From Campylobacteraceae bacterium (GTDB taxonomy: Bacteria; Campylobacterota; Campylobacteria; Campylobacterales; Campylobacteraceae): a stretch of 34,537 nucleotides of DNA. Positions 7,272-15,598 of the stretch are shown here, one piece after another. How positions within the stretch are numbered: position 1 is the stretch's first letter; each line of letters begins with the position of its first letter. The stretch covers positions 1 to 34,537 of the forward strand of contig JAISQB010000049.1 in the NCBI GenBank assembly GCA_031274495.1, read 5' to 3'. The position numbers and the translations under genes are program-made. The notes below the pieces were generated by a model that saw nothing but the letters and a program-made list of their open reading frames with translations, had not been told where the DNA came from and made no database searches.

Positions 7272-9005
7272 GTGGGTACGATAAAAGAATTTTTCAAGAA
7301 TATTGAAAATTATAAAATATATAATCTTATATTGGTTGCGACCGTAGCGTTTATCATAATGCTTGTAATCAATTTTTTCGGTATTAGAAACGAGTTCAAA
7401 GCGCTCGCGGAACAAAACCGCATTCTTACGGTCAATGATATCCGCTATACGATAGAGTCGTGGATATTAGAACGCATAAACAGCCTTGAAATCACCGTCA
7501 AATACTTCGACGAGTACTACGATGACGAAGCGAAAATACAGGATTTTTTGCATATATATTTAAAAGGAAATAAAAATTTTGACGCCGTGCAGCTTTTGAT
7601 ACCCGATATGTATTTTTATGTCAATGACCAAAAAATGGACGACTACGCGGAAGGCTATACATACGCTTACGGCGATAAGCGTTACTACGAAAACGGCGAC
7701 AGCAAGTGGTATCTTGATACGAAGTGGTTCAGCAACACAAAAGCGCAGCTTGAGCCTACGATAGAAAATATGGAAGAGCACGGGTTATTTCGCGAGTCTA
7801 CATTCAACATTTGTATGCCAGTTTTGCACGAACAAGAGTTCAAGGGGGTCTTTTGCGGCGTTATCAAGGCGGCGCTATTGTTCGACAAGATACAAGCCCT
7901 TAATGTGCCCGAACATATATACTATTTTATAGGCGAAGAGGGTAATGTCTTAGCGCAGGGCGGGGGCACGCGAACTACGCTTGATTACAAGTTGGCAAAG
8001 ATCCGCGAGCAAAGACTGCAGGGTGGCGGTTATCTGACACCCAGCGATATGCACATCGAAGATGATATCGTTGCTATCGATAAAATCGCCAATTTCAACT
8101 GGTACATAGCTGTCGGTATGGACGGCAAAGAGATAGACGGCAAAATTTTACAACTCTTTTTCAAACGCGCTTTGGTAGTGTTTTTTTGCTTTGCGGCATT
8201 TATCCTTGTGATAAACGGCTCATACGCATTTTTGCACACAAGGGCGGAAGCAAAAAGAAGAGAGTATGAGAAGCTTTTGGCGTACAATTCGCGCATGAGC
8301 GAAGTAGGCGAATTGGTATCGGCGATCAACCACCAACTGCGGCAACCTCTAAATGCCCTGTCGCTTATCATCAGCAACACATTGCAGCTTTTAGACAAGG
8401 CAGAAGCGGACAAAGATAGCATAAAAGACAACCTCCAACTATCGCAGCGCTCTATCTCGATAATGGATAAGACGATAAATATCTACCGTAATTTTTACAA
8501 AAGTTCGGGCAATATAAGCAAATTTTCACTGGTCGAGTGCGTGGAGAGCTTGCTTTATGTGATGCATATGAATCTTTTGCAAGAAAACATTATGACAAAT
8601 ATAGACAGAAGGAAGGTTTCAAGGCTTCACATATACTCTTCGGAAAATTTCATACAGCAGATTTTACTGGTACTCATCCAAAACGCCAAAGATTCTATAG
8701 CCGCTATGCCTGTCAATAAAAAAGAGCTTAATAATAGAAGGATAGAGATAAGATTTGGTACCGACAAGGAAAATGTAACGATTTTCGTTGCGGATTTTGG
8801 TGGTGGTGTCTCGCGTAAAGTTTCAAGCAGGCTCTTTTCACCGCTAAGCCGCTCGCGCAAAGCAAACGGATTTGGAATGGGGCTCTTTTTTGCCAGAAAA
8901 TTGGCGAGAGAGAAGTTGATGGGCGATGTGGAGTTGGTGCAACACGCCAACCCTACGATATTTGCCTTAAGAATCAAAAAAGACATTAGGGAGAAGAAAA
9001 AATGA
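7272..9005 (+). CDS. Sensor histidine kinase with periplasmic sensor domain
   Basis: A 577-residue membrane kinase. A first TM helix (about 19-37) and a second (about 299-320) enclose about 260 residues of periplasmic sensor with dCache-like features (YFDEYYDDEAKIQDFL, and the Tyr-rich DKRYYENGDSKWYLDTKWF typical of the YxxxxxxW ligand region). The cytoplasmic part has the HisKA helix MSEVGELVSAINHQLRQPLNAL with phospho-acceptor His354, then a HATPase: N box LIQNAKDSI (Asn471), G1 ADFGGGVS (507-514) and G2 NGFGMGLFFA (532-541). The periplasmic domain suggests sensing of a small external ligand. GTG at 7272, preceded by GGCTGGGGA, is the only sensible start; no ATG lies nearby. It overlaps the response-regulator gene by 4 bases (ATGA). 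Confidence 0.9.
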   Translation: MGTIKEFFKNIENYKIYNLILVATVAFIIMLVINFFGIRNEFKALAEQNRILTVNDIRYTIESWILERINSLEITVKYFDEYYDDEAKIQDFLHIYLKGNKNFDAVQLLIPDMYFYVNDQKMDDYAEGYTYAYGDKRYYENGDSKWYLDTKWFSNTKAQLEPTIENMEEHGLFRESTFNICMPVLHEQEFKGVFCGVIKAALLFDKIQALNVPEHIYYFIGEEGNVLAQGGGTRTTLDYKLAKIREQRLQGGGYLTPSDMHIEDDIVAIDKIANFNWYIAVGMDGKEIDGKILQLFFKRALVVFFCFAAFILVINGSYAFLHTRAEAKRREYEKLLAYNSRMSEVGELVSAINHQLRQPLNALSLIISNTLQLLDKAEADKDSIKDNLQLSQRSISIMDKTINIYRNFYKSSGNISKFSLVECVESLLYVMHMNLLQENIMTNIDRRKVSRLHIYSSENFIQQILLVLIQNAKDSIAAMPVNKKELNNRRIEIRFGTDKENVTIFVADFGGGVSRKVSSRLFSPLSRSRKANGFGMGLFFARKLAREKLMGDVELVQHANPTIFALRIKKDIREKKK

Positions 9006-9688
9006 TACACAAATCAACATTGGAGATGCTCAATACTTTCTCAATTTTAGTAGTGGAAGATGACGATATAGCGCGGGCTATGATAAAACAAGGGTTAAAA
9101 GAGCATTTTGCGGCGTATTATGACGCCAAAGATGGGCTTGAGGGGCTTGATTTATTTAAAAAATATCGCGTAGATATCGTCGTGGCAGATATCCATATGC
9201 CCAAATTAAACGGATTTGAGATGATAAAGGAGGTGTTCACCCTAAAACCCACACAGCCGTTTATTATGATCACCGCCTATGATACCGACCAAAATATCGT
9301 GAGCAGCATCCAAAGCGGGGTGTTGAGCTTTTTGAGAAAGCCTTTAAATATTCAGGATTTGCAGACGGCTATTTTACTGGCGCTCTCCAAAAAGATAAAG
9401 CAAAAACATATTCGTTTGAGTCCTACCGTGACCGTTGATATGAACAAAGAGATCATCTACAAAAACGACGAGCCGCTCTTTTTGACGCAGGTAAACAACA
9501 AAATCTTTTGGCTGCTTTGCTATAACTTCAACCGTCTTGTGAGTTACGATATGATAGAGGATTATGTATATTACGGCGATAGTATCAATAAAAGTACGAT
9601 ACACACAGCGATGTTGCGCATCAAAAAACAGTTGAATGATGTAAATATAGAAAATGTCTCGAATGCGGGCTATATCATAAAAATATAG
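9002..9688 (+). CDS. OmpR-type response regulator
   Basis: A 228-residue DNA-binding response regulator. The receiver domain (about 13-125) has the acidic pair Asp20/Asp21 in VVEDDD, the phospho-acceptor Asp63 in VADIHMP, Thr91 in MITAYD and Lys113 in LRKPLN. The C-terminal winged helix (about 140-228) keeps the OmpR-family pattern, with FLTQVNNKIFWLLCYN, the recognition region STIHTAMLRIKKQL and the final hairpin VSNAGYIIKI. It is translationally coupled to the sensor kinase (ATGA overlap) and is surely its partner. Targets are unknown; no other gene in the window carries an obvious matching site apart from the direct repeats before macA, a link that is only speculative. Confidence 0.93.
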   Translation: MIHKSTLEMLNTFSILVVEDDDIARAMIKQGLKEHFAAYYDAKDGLEGLDLFKKYRVDIVVADIHMPKLNGFEMIKEVFTLKPTQPFIMITAYDTDQNIVSSIQSGVLSFLRKPLNIQDLQTAILLALSKKIKQKHIRLSPTVTVDMNKEIIYKNDEPLFLTQVNNKIFWLLCYNFNRLVSYDMIEDYVYYGDSINKSTIHTAMLRIKKQLNDVNIENVSNAGYIIKI

Positions 9689-9735
9689 ACTCTCCAGCAC
9701 CAAAATCCGCATTCGAGCATCTATAAAGCATAGAT
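9658..9735. terminator. Inverted repeat spanning the regulator stop codon; convergent terminator candidate
   Basis: CTCGAATGCGG (9658-9668, inside the last codons of the regulator) is a perfect 11-bp inverse of CCGCATTCGAG (9707-9717), with a 38-base loop that contains the stop codon. A second small hairpin ATCTAT/ATAGAT (9719-9724/9730-9735) follows, then a T-run near 9750. The region separates two convergent genes. Confidence 0.4.
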
Positions 9736-9745
9736 CAAACGCTAT

Positions 9746-10897
9746 CTACTTTTTGACAAAATCACTCACACACATAGTGCCATATTGCGGATGTCGTCCC
9801 ACGCTCACCCCGACCAAATTATAATCCGTATTCAATATAGTCTCCCTATGTCCGCGTGTTGGCACGCCATCATCTATCAAAAGCCCCGCAACTATTGCTT
9901 TGGCACTATTTGGACCATAAGCTATATTTTCCGCGGCGATTGAAAAGCCGCTCAAATATTTTGACATCCTATCAATAGGACTACTCTTATCGCTCCCCTC
10001 GTGCCCCAAACGTCCGCTCTTTTCTTGGTCGCTCGTGTGTTCTTTCGCGGCTTTAAAAAGGGCTCTGCTGGGATACAAAAGCGGTACCGCAGAGGCGCGC
10101 ATCATCGCGTCGTAACACTCTTGCACGGCTTTTATCCCCTCTTTTGTTTGTGTCGGCAACTCGCCATCCTCTTCATACGCAAGAGATTTGAAGCGTTCAA
10201 GGCGCGGTTTTATGTAGAGCTGGGCATATTTTTTCGGGTCGCTTCGCGCTTTATTCATCTCGAAAATGACATCTTTTTCTATCGCGCTCATATAATTTGC
10301 ATCCCACGCCGTATCAAGCGCTCTATCCCAACCATCCACGGACGCGGCGCGCTCTTTTAAAATCGGCGCGTGGTAACTCACCGCTACATCCGTCCACTCA
10401 AGAGTTGACGCGTCATATCGGCGCTCAAAGTTAAACTTTACGGTATGGTACTCACTTTTACTCTCTATGCTCTGCTCCTTGTCCCACCTCCAAAGAAGCG
10501 TTCCGATGTTATTCACCGCCCCTTTTTTCAGTTCAAAAAACAGAGATAGTCTAAAAGTATAAAAAAGCTCGAAGCGCACACTGTTCTTCTCATAATGAAG
10601 CTCCGTTATCTCATAAACGCCATCGGGGATATTTTGTAGAAAAAAGATACCGTTTTTGTCGCTCACGCTCTCATAAATTACGCCCCCACTTCTTATCTTT
10701 AGCCGTATGCCCTCGCTATCTTCGTAAGTTTCGTTTTCATATTGCGCGTTAAATGAGATTTTGCCCACCAGTAGCGTGTCGGATTGGAGGGCTGTTTTTT
10801 GGGGAGATATGGGTTTACTTTCGCCTTTTTGCGAAAAGATGATACCACCAGCAATTAGCAAGATGAAAAAGATAAGCGTGTAGGCGAGATATTTCAT
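9746..10897 (-). CDS. Secreted or membrane-anchored CAP (SCP/PR-1) domain protein
   Basis: A 383-residue envelope protein. Residues 5-21 are a hydrophobic signal/anchor (LAYTLIFFILLIAGGII) without a lipobox Cys. Residues about 43-110 look like a Cna-B/carboxypeptidase-regulatory beta-sandwich (IRLKIRSGGVIYESVSDKNG, then FFLQNIPDGVYEITE). Residues about 205-383 form a CAP domain: FEMNKARSDPKKYAQ, then His287 in AKEHTSDQ, Glu323 in AAENIAYG, His350 in RGHRETILN, and YNLVGVSVGRHPQYGTMCVSDF at the end. The His/Glu cavity residues are intact. Bacterial CAP proteins are extracellular and of mostly unknown activity. No operon partner; the closest upstream gene, ahpC, ends 180 bases away across two hairpins. 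Confidence 0.85.
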   Translation of the reverse strand: MKYLAYTLIFFILLIAGGIIFSQKGESKPISPQKTALQSDTLLVGKISFNAQYENETYEDSEGIRLKIRSGGVIYESVSDKNGIFFLQNIPDGVYEITELHYEKNSVRFELFYTFRLSLFFELKKGAVNNIGTLLWRWDKEQSIESKSEYHTVKFNFERRYDASTLEWTDVAVSYHAPILKERAASVDGWDRALDTAWDANYMSAIEKDVIFEMNKARSDPKKYAQLYIKPRLERFKSLAYEEDGELPTQTKEGIKAVQECYDAMMRASAVPLLYPSRALFKAAKEHTSDQEKSGRLGHEGSDKSSPIDRMSKYLSGFSIAAENIAYGPNSAKAIVAGLLIDDGVPTRGHRETILNTDYNLVGVSVGRHPQYGTMCVSDFVKK

Positions 10898-10954
10898 AGC
10901 TGTTATCCCAAGCGTTTTTGGGTATTGTACTTAAATTTGGTTTAAAACGAAATC

Positions 10955-10986
10955 TTTGGCGGCTTTTGGTTTTGAAAGCCGCCAAA
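10955..10986. repeat. Perfect 12-bp inverted repeat upstream of the CAP gene
   Basis: TTTGGCGGCTTT (10955-10966) and AAAGCCGCCAAA (10975-10986) are exact inverses with an 8-base loop, then A5T5. It could end read-through from ahpC on the minus strand or form an operator. No clean U-tract follows on either strand. Confidence 0.5.
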
Positions 10987-11044
10987 AAAATTTTTAGTGG
11001 AGCAAAGGCGCGATAGGTAATTACCGCGCTACAAAGTGTAAAGT

Positions 11045-11061
11045 GCCCGCTTTATGCGGGC
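11045..11061 (-). terminator. Probable ahpC terminator hairpin
   Basis: GCCCGC (11045-11050) pairs with GCGGGC (11056-11061) around TTTAT, starting 16 bases after the ahpC stop on the minus strand. Only a short ACTTT follows, so termination strength is uncertain. Confidence 0.45.
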
Positions 11062-11076
11062 TGTTGTGTGCAAATT

Positions 11077-11673
11077 TTATAACTTTTGTGCGTTTTTAGC
11101 CAGATAATCCGCGATGCCTTTTGTGTTGGCTTTGATGCCCTCGTCACCTTTATTCCAGCCTGCGGGGCAAACTTCGCCGTACTCATTTGTGAATAACATA
11201 GCGTCTATCACTCTTATCAATTCGTCGATATTTCTTCCAAGCGGAAGGTCGTTGATGACAGCGTGTCTTATCGTGCCGTCTTTGTCTATTAAAAACGAAC
11301 CGCGAAGCGCTACGCTCTCATTCAAAAGCACATCAAAATCACGCGCTATTTGCTTTGTGATATCAGCCACAAGCGGATAACGGACATTGCCGATACCGCC
11401 CTCTTTAACATCCGTGCTTTTCCACGCGAAGTGGGTAAATTGAGAGTCCACAGAGACACCGATGACATTGATACCGCGCGCTTTAAATTCATCAAGTCTG
11501 TGGTCAAACGCTATAATTTCAGACGGGCAGACAAAAGTGAAGTCCATCGGATAGAAAAATACCACCGTTCCTTTTTCGCCGAAATTTTTGTAGAGATTGA
11601 AATCTCCGACTATTTGATTGTCGCCTAAAACTGCCGCCGCTGTAAAATCGGGCGCTTTTTTTGTTACTAACAT
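11077..11673 (-). CDS. ahpC: Alkyl hydroperoxide reductase AhpC (typical 2-Cys peroxiredoxin)
   Basis: AhpC reduces hydrogen peroxide, alkyl hydroperoxides and peroxynitrite in the cytosol. The 198-residue product has peroxidatic Cys49 in FYPMDFTFVCPSE and resolving Cys169 in YGEVCPAGW, with the catalytic Thr46. It keeps a GGIG motif (92-95), but the C-terminal YF motif that favours over-oxidation reads YL (IADYLAKNAQKL). No AhpF is nearby; in Campylobacterota a thioredoxin system usually supplies electrons. TTGGAGAAG precedes the ATG. The gene diverges from fdxA, an arrangement I know from Campylobacter. Confidence 0.96.
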   Translation of the reverse strand: MLVTKKAPDFTAAAVLGDNQIVGDFNLYKNFGEKGTVVFFYPMDFTFVCPSEIIAFDHRLDEFKARGINVIGVSVDSQFTHFAWKSTDVKEGGIGNVRYPLVADITKQIARDFDVLLNESVALRGSFLIDKDGTIRHAVINDLPLGRNIDELIRVIDAMLFTNEYGEVCPAGWNKGDEGIKANTKGIADYLAKNAQKL

Positions 11674-11708
11674 AGCTTCTCCAAGTAATAAATTTTATTA
11701 GTTCGGAA

Positions 11709-11728
11709 ATTATATCGTCAAAATTATA
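11709..11728 (-). promoter_or_regulatory. Two candidate -10 boxes for ahpC
   Basis: On the minus strand TATAAT occurs at 11714-11709 and again at 11728-11723, within 36-55 bases of the ahpC start. The intervening AT-rich DNA could carry a PerR or Fur site, but I see no convincing consensus. Confidence 0.45.
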
Positions 11729-11775
11729 AGTAATTGTTTAATTTTTGAAAAAATGCGATATTTTTTATCTTATTC

Positions 11776-11886
11776 TATAATATTCGCCAATTTGGGCTTT
11801 GAAAAACAAAAAAGCAACATCAAAAGTTGCAATTTATAATGAACTTATCCCTTTTAATAGCCATTTAAATAAGAGTTCGGTATAGT
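11776..11886 (+). promoter_or_regulatory. Candidate promoters and leader hairpin of fdxA
   Basis: Three possible -10 boxes face fdxA: TATAAT at 11776-11781, TATAAT at 11835-11840 and TATAGT at 11881-11886. Between the first two lies a small hairpin GCAAC-N7-GTTGC ending at 11830. The last box is the best placed (29 bases before the ATG). The others imply 70-130-base leaders. Confidence 0.4.
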
Positions 11887-11914
11887 TAAATCCACTTTTT
11901 TACAGGAGAATAAA

Positions 11915-12199
11915 ATGGCAGTTAAAATTACCGATTTGTGTATATCTTGCGGTTCATGTATTGACGAATGCCCCGTTGAAGCTATTGTTGACGATAGCGA
12001 CAATCCAACCGGAGAGGGGATATATTATGTCTATTCAAACAAGTGTGTTGAGTGTGTAGATCACCACGACCATCCCGCCTGTGCGGCAGCCTGTCCGACG
12101 GATGGCTGTATCGTGTGGAGTACGACGGACGACGGTCAACCGTTCCGCGCTGAAATCGGCGCCGACCAACGCAAAGGCGACACTTCCGCCGCTTCATAA
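11915..12199 (+). CDS. fdxA: 2[4Fe-4S] ferredoxin
   Basis: A 94-residue low-potential electron carrier. Cluster I is bound by Cys9, Cys12, Cys15 and Cys19 (CISCGSCIDECP); cluster II by Cys44, Cys47, Cys56 and Cys60. The spacing Cys47-x8-Cys56 is wider than the usual x2, an insertion containing DHHDHPA, and a ~30-residue C-terminal tail follows; both are features of the Allochromatium-type group. AGGAG lies before the ATG. It opens a run of genes leading to fabH and is divergent from ahpC, as in Campylobacter, where the equivalent fdxA is linked to iron and aerotolerance. It may be a partner of the PFOR encoded at 27973-31521; that is inference. Confidence 0.93.
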   Translation: MAVKITDLCISCGSCIDECPVEAIVDDSDNPTGEGIYYVYSNKCVECVDHHDHPACAAACPTDGCIVWSTTDDGQPFRAEIGADQRKGDTSAAS

Positions 12200-12206
12200 A
12201 GTGGCA

Positions 12207-12237
12207 GCGCGCTTGAATTTTTAAAGTTTAAGCGCGC
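12207..12237 (+). terminator. Hairpin after fdxA
   Basis: GCGCGCTT (12207-12214) pairs exactly with AAGCGCGC (12230-12237), loop 15 bases, 8 bases after the fdxA stop; AATTTAAC follows. The T-run is weak, so this may only attenuate. Confidence 0.5.
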
Positions 12238-12266
12238 AATTTAACAAAAATGAAAAAAATTTCTGC

Positions 12267-12272
12267 TATAAT
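12267..12272 (+). promoter_or_regulatory. -10 element of the ndk-fabH operon
   Basis: TATAAT preceded by TTCTGC, 55 bases before the ndk ATG. It would give the ndk-DUF177-rpmF-plsX-fabH genes their own promoter downstream of the fdxA hairpin. Confidence 0.55.
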
Positions 12273-12326
12273 CTCACCCTTTGTTTATTTTAAAAGAAAA
12301 TACTATATGTCAAGGAGCGCCAATTT

Positions 12327-12740
12327 ATGGAGCAGACACTATCTATCATCAAGCCCGACGCGGTTGAAAAAAATGTCATCGGAAAGATTATCGACAGATT
12401 TGAAAGTAATAATCTTAGAATAGCGGCCCTAAAAAAACTGCAACTATCACAAGAAGACGCGGGTAAATTTTACGCCGTGCATAAAGAGAGAGCATTTTTT
12501 GGTGATTTGGTCAAATTTATGACAAGCGGACCGGTGGTCGTTATAGTACTTGAAGGCGAAAACGCGGTAGCTAAAAACCGCGAGCTTATGGGTGCGACAA
12601 ATCCGAAAGAGGCAAAGCCGGGCACTATCCGCGCTGATTTCGCGCAAAGCATCGACGCAAACGCAGTTCACGGAAGCGACAGTTTAGAGAATGCCGCGAT
12701 AGAGATAGCATTCTTTTTCAGCAAAAGAGAGTTAGCTTAA
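12327..12740 (+). CDS. ndk: Nucleoside diphosphate kinase
   Basis: Ndk equalises nucleoside triphosphate pools by passing phosphate from ATP to NDPs through a phosphohistidine. The 137-residue product has the start [33 protein letters not shown], the [18 protein letters not shown] nucleotide-binding stretch and the active-site His115 in [10 protein letters not shown]. Length is normal for bacteria. CAAGGAGC lies nine bases before the ATG. First gene of a compact operon; the next gene starts two bases after the stop. Confidence 0.97.
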   Translation: MEQTLSIIKPDAVEKNVIGKIIDRFESNNLRIAALKKLQLSQEDAGKFYAVHKERAFFGDLVKFMTSGPVVVIVLEGENAVAKNRELMGATNPKEAKPGTIRADFAQSIDANAVHGSDSLENAAIEIAFFFSKRELA

Positions 12741-12742
12741 CA

Positions 12743-13096
12743 TTGGAGATAGCTTTTAGGAAAATCGCCAAAGAGGCTTTAGACTTTGAGCTTACAAAAG
12801 AGAATATAAAGCTTTTCGGCAAGGTCTTTAGAAAGTCTTCTAATCTAGTTTTGCTTAAAGCCGACTTAGTTGGGCAGCTTGGTCACATCTGCGACAGATG
12901 TGGCAAGGATTTAAATGTAGAGATAAATGAACCGCTTGAGATACTTCTTTCAGACGGGATTTATAAGGACGAAATGGATAAGATTGATGTCGTAGAGTTT
13001 TACGGCGGAGCTATCGATTTTGATGAAATTTTGCAAAGTGAGATAGAGTCTATCAAGAGCGGCTATCACTATTGCGACATATGTAAAAATTTGTAA
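12743..13096 (+). CDS. DUF177/YceD-family protein
   Basis: A 117-residue soluble protein directly before rpmF, the conserved position of DUF177/YceD genes, whose E. coli member affects 23S rRNA accumulation. Two CxxC pairs, Cys50/Cys53 (HICDRCGKD) and Cys111/Cys114 (HYCDICKNL), suggest a zinc-binding unit. The CDRC-dLxV(e)l pattern is the family core. The only available start is TTG at 12743, two bases after the ndk stop and with no clear Shine-Dalgarno, so it probably relies on coupling with ndk. The gap to rpmF is 14 bases. Function in ribosome assembly is family inference. Confidence 0.82.
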   Translation: MEIAFRKIAKEALDFELTKENIKLFGKVFRKSSNLVLLKADLVGQLGHICDRCGKDLNVEINEPLEILLSDGIYKDEMDKIDVVEFYGGAIDFDEILQSEIESIKSGYHYCDICKNL

Positions 13097-13110
13097 AGGA
13101 GAACAATACA

Positions 13111-13257
13111 ATGGCAGTACCAAAAAGAAGAGTGAGCAAGACAAGAGGCGCAAAACGCAGAACTCACTACAAAGTTACTTTACCAATGCCCGTAAAGGCA
13201 AGTGACGGAACTTGGAAATTACCACATCGTATCAACAAAAACACAGGCGAATATTAA
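13111..13257 (+). CDS. rpmF: Ribosomal protein bL32
   Basis: A 48-residue basic ribosomal protein of the large subunit: [20 protein letters not shown] at the N-terminus and [12 protein letters not shown] at the end, both characteristic of L32. It lacks the CxxC pairs of the zinc-binding form, as is common in Campylobacterota. A strong AAAGGAG lies 9 bases before the ATG. Located between the DUF177 gene and plsX, the widely conserved arrangement joining ribosome and lipid synthesis. Confidence 0.97.
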   Translation: MAVPKRRVSKTRGAKRRTHYKVTLPMPVKASDGTWKLPHRINKNTGEY

Positions 13258-13266
13258 GAAACGCTG

Positions 13267-14259
13267 ATGTTGAAGATCGCTATTGACGCAATGGGCGGGG
13301 ACTTGGGTTTTGCCCCTATCATAGAAGGAACCATCAAGGCTTTGACGGAGAGAGAGGATTTTGAGGCGATATTGGTCGGTAAGACGGACGCTATCAAGCC
13401 GCTTATCTCACCCGCTATGCAAAGCAGAGTGACATTTATAGAAGCGGACGATGTATTTGATATGCACGAATCCGCCACGGATGTTTTAAAGCGCAAAGAG
13501 TCCACGATATATAAAGCCGTGGATTTGGTCAGAGAAGGCAAAGCGGACGCTATCGTCTCAGCCGGACACAGCGGCGCTACGATGAGTTTGGCGACACTTC
13601 GCGTAGGACGCCTTAAAGGTGTATCAAGACCCGCTATCGCCACTTTGATGCCGACCGTACAAAACGGCGTCTCTACGCTTGTTTTGGATGTGGGGGCGAA
13701 TGTGGACTGTAAAGCCGAGCACCTGTTTCAATTCGCCGTAATGGGCGAGTGTTACGCCAAAAATGTGATGGGCATCAAAAAACCCAAAATCGGACTTTTA
13801 TCAAACGGCGAAGAGTCAGGTAAGGGCAACGATGTGACCAAAGAGGCGTATGAGATAATGGCGAAACTAAACGCGTTCGTGGGCAATGTCGAGGGCAACA
13901 ATGTCTTTGACGCTTCCGTTAATGTCGTCGTTTGCGACGGATTTGTCGGCAATATTTTACTAAAAACAAGCGAAGGCATTGCCGAGTCCATCACCAATAT
14001 CATAAAAATGAATGTCAAAAAGTCTCCCTTGGCGATTGCGGGTGCGGCTTTAATGAGAAAAGTCTTCAAGATACTCAAAAAACAGGTAGATTACGCAGAA
14101 TATGGCGGCGCACCTTTGATGGGCGTAAAAAAATGCGTCATCATAAGCCACGGCAAAAGCAACGCTAAAGCCATCAAAAACGCCATATTTCAAGCTCTCA
14201 AATTCGCCGATTCACACGTAACACAAGCCATAGAAGAAGAGATCGCGGCTTTTGAGTAA
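13267..14259 (+). CDS. plsX: Phosphate acyltransferase PlsX
   Basis: PlsX makes acyl-phosphate from acyl-ACP, feeding PlsY in phosphatidic acid synthesis at the inner face of the membrane. The 330-residue product begins [19 protein letters not shown] and contains [50 protein letters not shown] and [13 protein letters not shown] (each quoted within the family's conserved blocks), then [15 protein letters not shown]. Length is normal. It follows rpmF by 9 bases, and its stop overlaps the fabH start by 8 bases. Confidence 0.97.
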   Translation: MLKIAIDAMGGDLGFAPIIEGTIKALTEREDFEAILVGKTDAIKPLISPAMQSRVTFIEADDVFDMHESATDVLKRKESTIYKAVDLVREGKADAIVSAGHSGATMSLATLRVGRLKGVSRPAIATLMPTVQNGVSTLVLDVGANVDCKAEHLFQFAVMGECYAKNVMGIKKPKIGLLSNGEESGKGNDVTKEAYEIMAKLNAFVGNVEGNNVFDASVNVVVCDGFVGNILLKTSEGIAESITNIIKMNVKKSPLAIAGAALMRKVFKILKKQVDYAEYGGAPLMGVKKCVIISHGKSNAKAIKNAIFQALKFADSHVTQAIEEEIAAFE

Positions 14260-15241
14260 AGTTTTCGCGTGCTTCAAATCTATCGGCGCTTACGCCCCTA
14301 AAAAAGTTTTGAGCAATGAAGATTTGGAAAAAATGGTCGAAACCACGGACGAGTGGATACTTCAGCGCACCGGCATAAAAGAGCGAAGATTGGCATCCGA
14401 GGATGAACTCACAAGCGACCTAGGACTAAAAGCCGCCAAACTTGCCATCGAAAGAGCGGGCATAAAAACGGATGAGATAGACGCTGTCATCTGCGCTACG
14501 CTTACGCCTGATTTTTTGTGTATGCCGGCGACCGCGTGTCTTATAGCCTCAAAGCTTGGCATCAAAAATGTCTTGGCGTTTGATGTGAGCGCGGCTTGCA
14601 GCGGGTTTGTATATATACTCTATCTCGCAAAATCCCTCATCGAATCGGGACTTCACAAAAATATACTCATCATCGGCGCGGAAAAGCTAAGCTCGGTGGT
14701 GGATTATACCGATAGAGGCACTTGTATACTGTTCGGCGATGGCGGCGGGGCGGCTATCATCGGCACCACTACGGATAAAAACGAAGCCATCGCGGATATA
14801 CAGATAAGCGCGGACGGCGACTATGCGCATCTTTTAGTAGCACCTCGCTCCAGAGTTACGCACCCAAAAGATGACCGAACGCTTGAATATCTACAGATGG
14901 CGGGCAATGAAGTCTTCAAAGTGGCGGTTAAAACGCTCACAAACGATGTCGTGGAAATCTTGCAAAAAAACGGCATAAGCGCCGATGAGATAGACCACTT
15001 CATACCTCATCAGGCAAATCTGCGCATCATAGAAGCTGTGCGCGAAAAGCTCAATTTCTCGCACGAAAAAACAGTCTTAACCGTCCACAAATACGGCAAC
15101 ACATCAGCCGCCTCAATACCTATGGCGATGAATGACGCTTACGAAGAGGGCAGAATTAAACACGGCGATTTGATACTACTCGACACATTCGGCGGCGGCT
15201 TTACATGGGGCAGCGCCCTACTACGCTTCGGCGGCAAATAA
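14252..15241 (+). CDS. fabH: 3-oxoacyl-ACP synthase III (FabH)
   Basis: FabH condenses acetyl-CoA with malonyl-ACP to begin fatty-acid synthesis. The 329-residue thiolase-fold enzyme has the catalytic triad Cys116 (DVSAACSGF), His253 ([10 protein letters not shown]) and Asn283 (KYGNTSAAS). The N-terminus [17 protein letters not shown] and the C-terminal [13 protein letters not shown] are typical. A TTG start at 14252, overlapping plsX by 8 bases, is required to include the first strand; coupling with plsX is likely. The final ~50 bases and following terminator are repeated twice more downstream (see 15192-15615), which is highly unusual. Confidence 0.96.
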   Translation: MSKVFACFKSIGAYAPKKVLSNEDLEKMVETTDEWILQRTGIKERRLASEDELTSDLGLKAAKLAIERAGIKTDEIDAVICATLTPDFLCMPATACLIASKLGIKNVLAFDVSAACSGFVYILYLAKSLIESGLHKNILIIGAEKLSSVVDYTDRGTCILFGDGGGAAIIGTTTDKNEAIADIQISADGDYAHLLVAPRSRVTHPKDDRTLEYLQMAGNEVFKVAVKTLTNDVVEILQKNGISADEIDHFIPHQANLRIIEAVREKLNFSHEKTVLTVHKYGNTSAASIPMAMNDAYEEGRIKHGDLILLDTFGGGFTWGSALLRFGGK

Positions 15242-15413
15242 GTTTTATTTAAAAACCAACGCGAACATCAAAATCTCTTTTTATCATTTCTGATAGCAAA
15301 ATAACGAGGATGGTTTTTACCCGCAAATGTTATCCTGCGGCGGATTCACATGGGGCAGCACCCTATCACTTCGGCAATAAATAGGTTTTAAAACGCCGCA
15401 TAAATATAAAAAT

Positions 15414-15458
15414 CTCTTTTTTGTCGTATCTGATAGCAAAATAAAAAAGAGCTTTTTT
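15414..15458 (+). terminator. Terminator hairpin in repeat unit B
   Basis: CTCTTTTTT (15414-15422) pairs with AAAAAAGAG (15443-15451) and is followed by CTTTTTTG, an intrinsic-terminator shape that also works in reverse. The loop is 20 bases. Confidence 0.6.
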
Positions 15459-15554
15459 GCCTGCAAATGTTATTCCGCGGCGGTTTTACGCAGGATAGCG
15501 CCCTGCTACGCTTCGGCGGCAAATAGATTTTAAACACCGTGCAGCCATAAAAAT

Positions 15555-15598
15555 CTCTTTTTTTCGCTCCTGCAAGCGAAAAAAAGAGTGGCTTTTGC
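15555..15598 (+). terminator. Strong hairpin in repeat unit C
   Basis: CTCTTTTTTTCGCT (15555-15568) and AGCGAAAAAAAGAG (15575-15588) form a perfect 14-bp stem with loop CCTGCA; TGGCTTTTG follows. The loop side differs from unit B, yet pairing is extended, so the structure appears maintained. Confidence 0.65.
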
